This document shows, piece by piece, positions 5,099 through 6,208 of a stretch of 6,208 bases of DNA; within the stretch, counting starts at the first letter, position 1; each line of letters opens with the position of its first letter. Below the pieces are notes generated by a model. The model had not been told where the DNA came from. It saw nothing but the letters and a program-made list of their open reading frames with translations, and made no database searches. The position numbers and the translations under genes are program-made. The stretch covers positions 1 through 6,208 of the forward strand of contig JABHIC010000168.1 of assembly GCA_018671205.1 (NCBI GenBank), given 5' to 3'. Source of the stretch: Gammaproteobacteria bacterium (GTDB lineage Bacteria; Pseudomonadota; Gammaproteobacteria; GCF-002020875).

Positions 5099-6208
5099 TT
5101 ATGCGTCCATCTGCTTCTTGATCAGGTCACCAATTGTGGTAGGCGTGGACTCTTCAACCGCATTCTGCTCATTGTAGTCTTTAATCGCCTTCTCCTCGTC
5201 CAGCGACTCTTTCTGCTTGATCGAGAGATTAATGCTGTGGGACTTGCGATCTACACCCAAAACAGCCACCTCAATCTCATCTCCGGAGTTAATCAGGAGA
5301 CGCGCATCTTCCACCCGTTCCCGGGAGATCTCGGAGGCACGCAGATAACCAGAGACCTCTTCCGAGAGCACAATCGTTGCACCACGGGCATCTACCTCAC
5401 CCACTGTGCCAAGAACAATGGCACCGCGAGGGTTCTCTGCGACAAAGGTAGAGAAGGGGTCTTGCCCCAGCTGTTTGATCCCTAGGGAGATACGCTCACG
5501 CTCCGCATCGATGGCCAACACAACCGTATCGACCTCATCCCCCTTGGAGTAGTTACGGATCAACTCCTCACCATTCTCCTGCCAGGAGATATCAGAAAGA
5601 TGTACCAGTCCATCAATCTCTCCATCCAGACCGATAAAGATACCAAACTCAGTAATTGATTTGATATTACCCACAATGCGGTCGCCCTTCTTGTGTGAGA
5701 GGCTGAACAGCTCCCAGGGGTTGGCCTTGCACTGCTTCATACCCAGGGAGATGCGGCGACGCTCTTCGTCGATATCCAGCACCATCACCTCAACCTCTTC
5801 CGCCATGGCAACCACCTTGGAGGGATGAATATTCTTGTTGGTCCAATCCATCTCAGAGGTGTGAACCAGCCCCTCGACACCATCCTCGATCTCTACAAAT
5901 GCGCCATAATCGGCAATATTGGTAATTTTACCAAATACCCGGGTACCGGCTGGGTAGCGGCGCGCAATATTCATCCAGGGATCATCCCCCATCTGTTTCA
6001 GACCAAGAGAGACGCGATTGCGCTCACGGTCATAACGCAGTACCTGAACCTCAACCTCCTCTCCAACATTCACAACCTCGGAGGGGTGACGTACCCGCTT
6101 CCATGCCATGTCGGTGATATGGAGCAGGCCATCAATGCCGCCCAGATCGATAAATGCGCCATAATCTGTGAGGTTCTTGACGATACCCTTGATCTTGACC
6201 CCCTCTTC
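5099..6208 (-). CDS. rpsA: 30S ribosomal protein S1 (partial, 5' end beyond right edge)
   Basis: S1 binds mRNA on the 30S subunit and promotes translation initiation, especially on structured or leaderless-poor sites. The frame stays open to the window edge, giving 369 residues; about the first 190 of the usual 557 or so are missing. The internal Met at 6109 is not the start, since upstream codons continue the family sequence (EEGVKIKGIVKNLTDYGAF and on to LLHITDMAW). Visible are most of S1 domain 3 (residues 1-74), then domains 4 (about 87-160), 5 (about 174-247) and 6 (about 261-332), each an OB fold, followed by an acidic and polar C-terminal tail. Matches to E. coli S1 include EMDWTNKNIHPSKVV and the QCKANPW junction. 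Domain 6 is the most diverged, as is usual. ihfB follows after a stem-loop. Confidence 0.97.
   Translation of the reverse strand, partial: EEGVKIKGIVKNLTDYGAFIDLGGIDGLLHITDMAWKRVRHPSEVVNVGEEVEVQVLRYDRERNRVSLGLKQMGDDPWMNIARRYPAGTRVFGKITNIADYGAFVEIEDGVEGLVHTSEMDWTNKNIHPSKVVAMAEEVEVMVLDIDEERRRISLGMKQCKANPWELFSLSHKKGDRIVGNIKSITEFGIFIGLDGEIDGLVHLSDISWQENGEELIRNYSKGDEVDTVVLAIDAERERISLGIKQLGQDPFSTFVAENPRGAIVLGTVGEVDARGATIVLSEEVSGYLRASEISRERVEDARLLINSGDEIEVAVLGVDRKSHSINLSIKQKESLDEEKAIKDYNEQNAVEESTPTTIGDLIKKQMDA

Noticed and set aside
5099..6109. rpsA starting at the internal ATG at 6109
   Set aside because: The 33 codons upstream in the same frame encode conserved S1 domain 3 sequence, so the gene continues beyond the right edge.
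1..6208. Defence system, prophage, integron, CRISPR array or other novel multi-gene system
   Set aside because: Apart from the left-edge fragment, every gene fits a conserved housekeeping family, and there are no transposase or integrase genes, phage genes, spaced repeats or RNA genes.

Overview
The window looks like a chromosomal housekeeping segment of a gammaproteobacterium. PurB, PyrF, IHF-beta, ribosomal protein S1 and the LapA/LapB pair all read as close relatives of the Escherichia coli proteins. Base composition is moderate and the genes are tightly packed. I cannot fix the genus; a free-living or symbiotic gammaproteobacterium outside the Enterobacteriaceae is an inference from the gene order. 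There is no mobile element, CRISPR array, tRNA or rRNA.

Layout from left to right. Positions 1-294 (minus) hold the N-terminal part of a protein with a degenerate CheY-like receiver domain; it runs off the left edge. Positions 383-1003 (minus) hold a small class I SAM-dependent methyltransferase of the MTS/RsmC-like group. A divergent spacer (1004-1122) carries a good sigma-70 promoter that fires rightward into purB (1123-2490, adenylosuccinate lyase). purB overlaps pyrF by one base (pyrF 2490-3185, orotidine 5'-phosphate decarboxylase). Three bases beyond the pyrF stop, the genes on the other strand begin tail to tail. Read in the direction of transcription (right to left), they are rpsA (5099-6208, 5' end beyond the window), ihfB (4730-5026), lapA (4382-4621) and lapB (3189-4385).

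Functionally, purB-pyrF forms a two-gene nucleotide unit: one purine step and the last step to UMP. The rpsA-ihfB-lapA-lapB cluster joins translation initiation (S1), nucleoid architecture (IHF) and control of lipopolysaccharide synthesis (LapAB). A stem-loop between rpsA and ihfB, and a 108-base spacer with a hairpin and a direct repeat between ihfB and lapA, are the likely places where expression is divided. lapA and lapB overlap by four bases and are probably translationally coupled.

I found no convincing new biological system. The points most worth a second look are the receiver domain that has lost its phosphoacceptor aspartate, pyrF standing in the opposite orientation next to lapB, the rpsA-ihfB stem-loop, the possible alternative folds in the purB leader, and the altered NPP motif in the methyltransferase.
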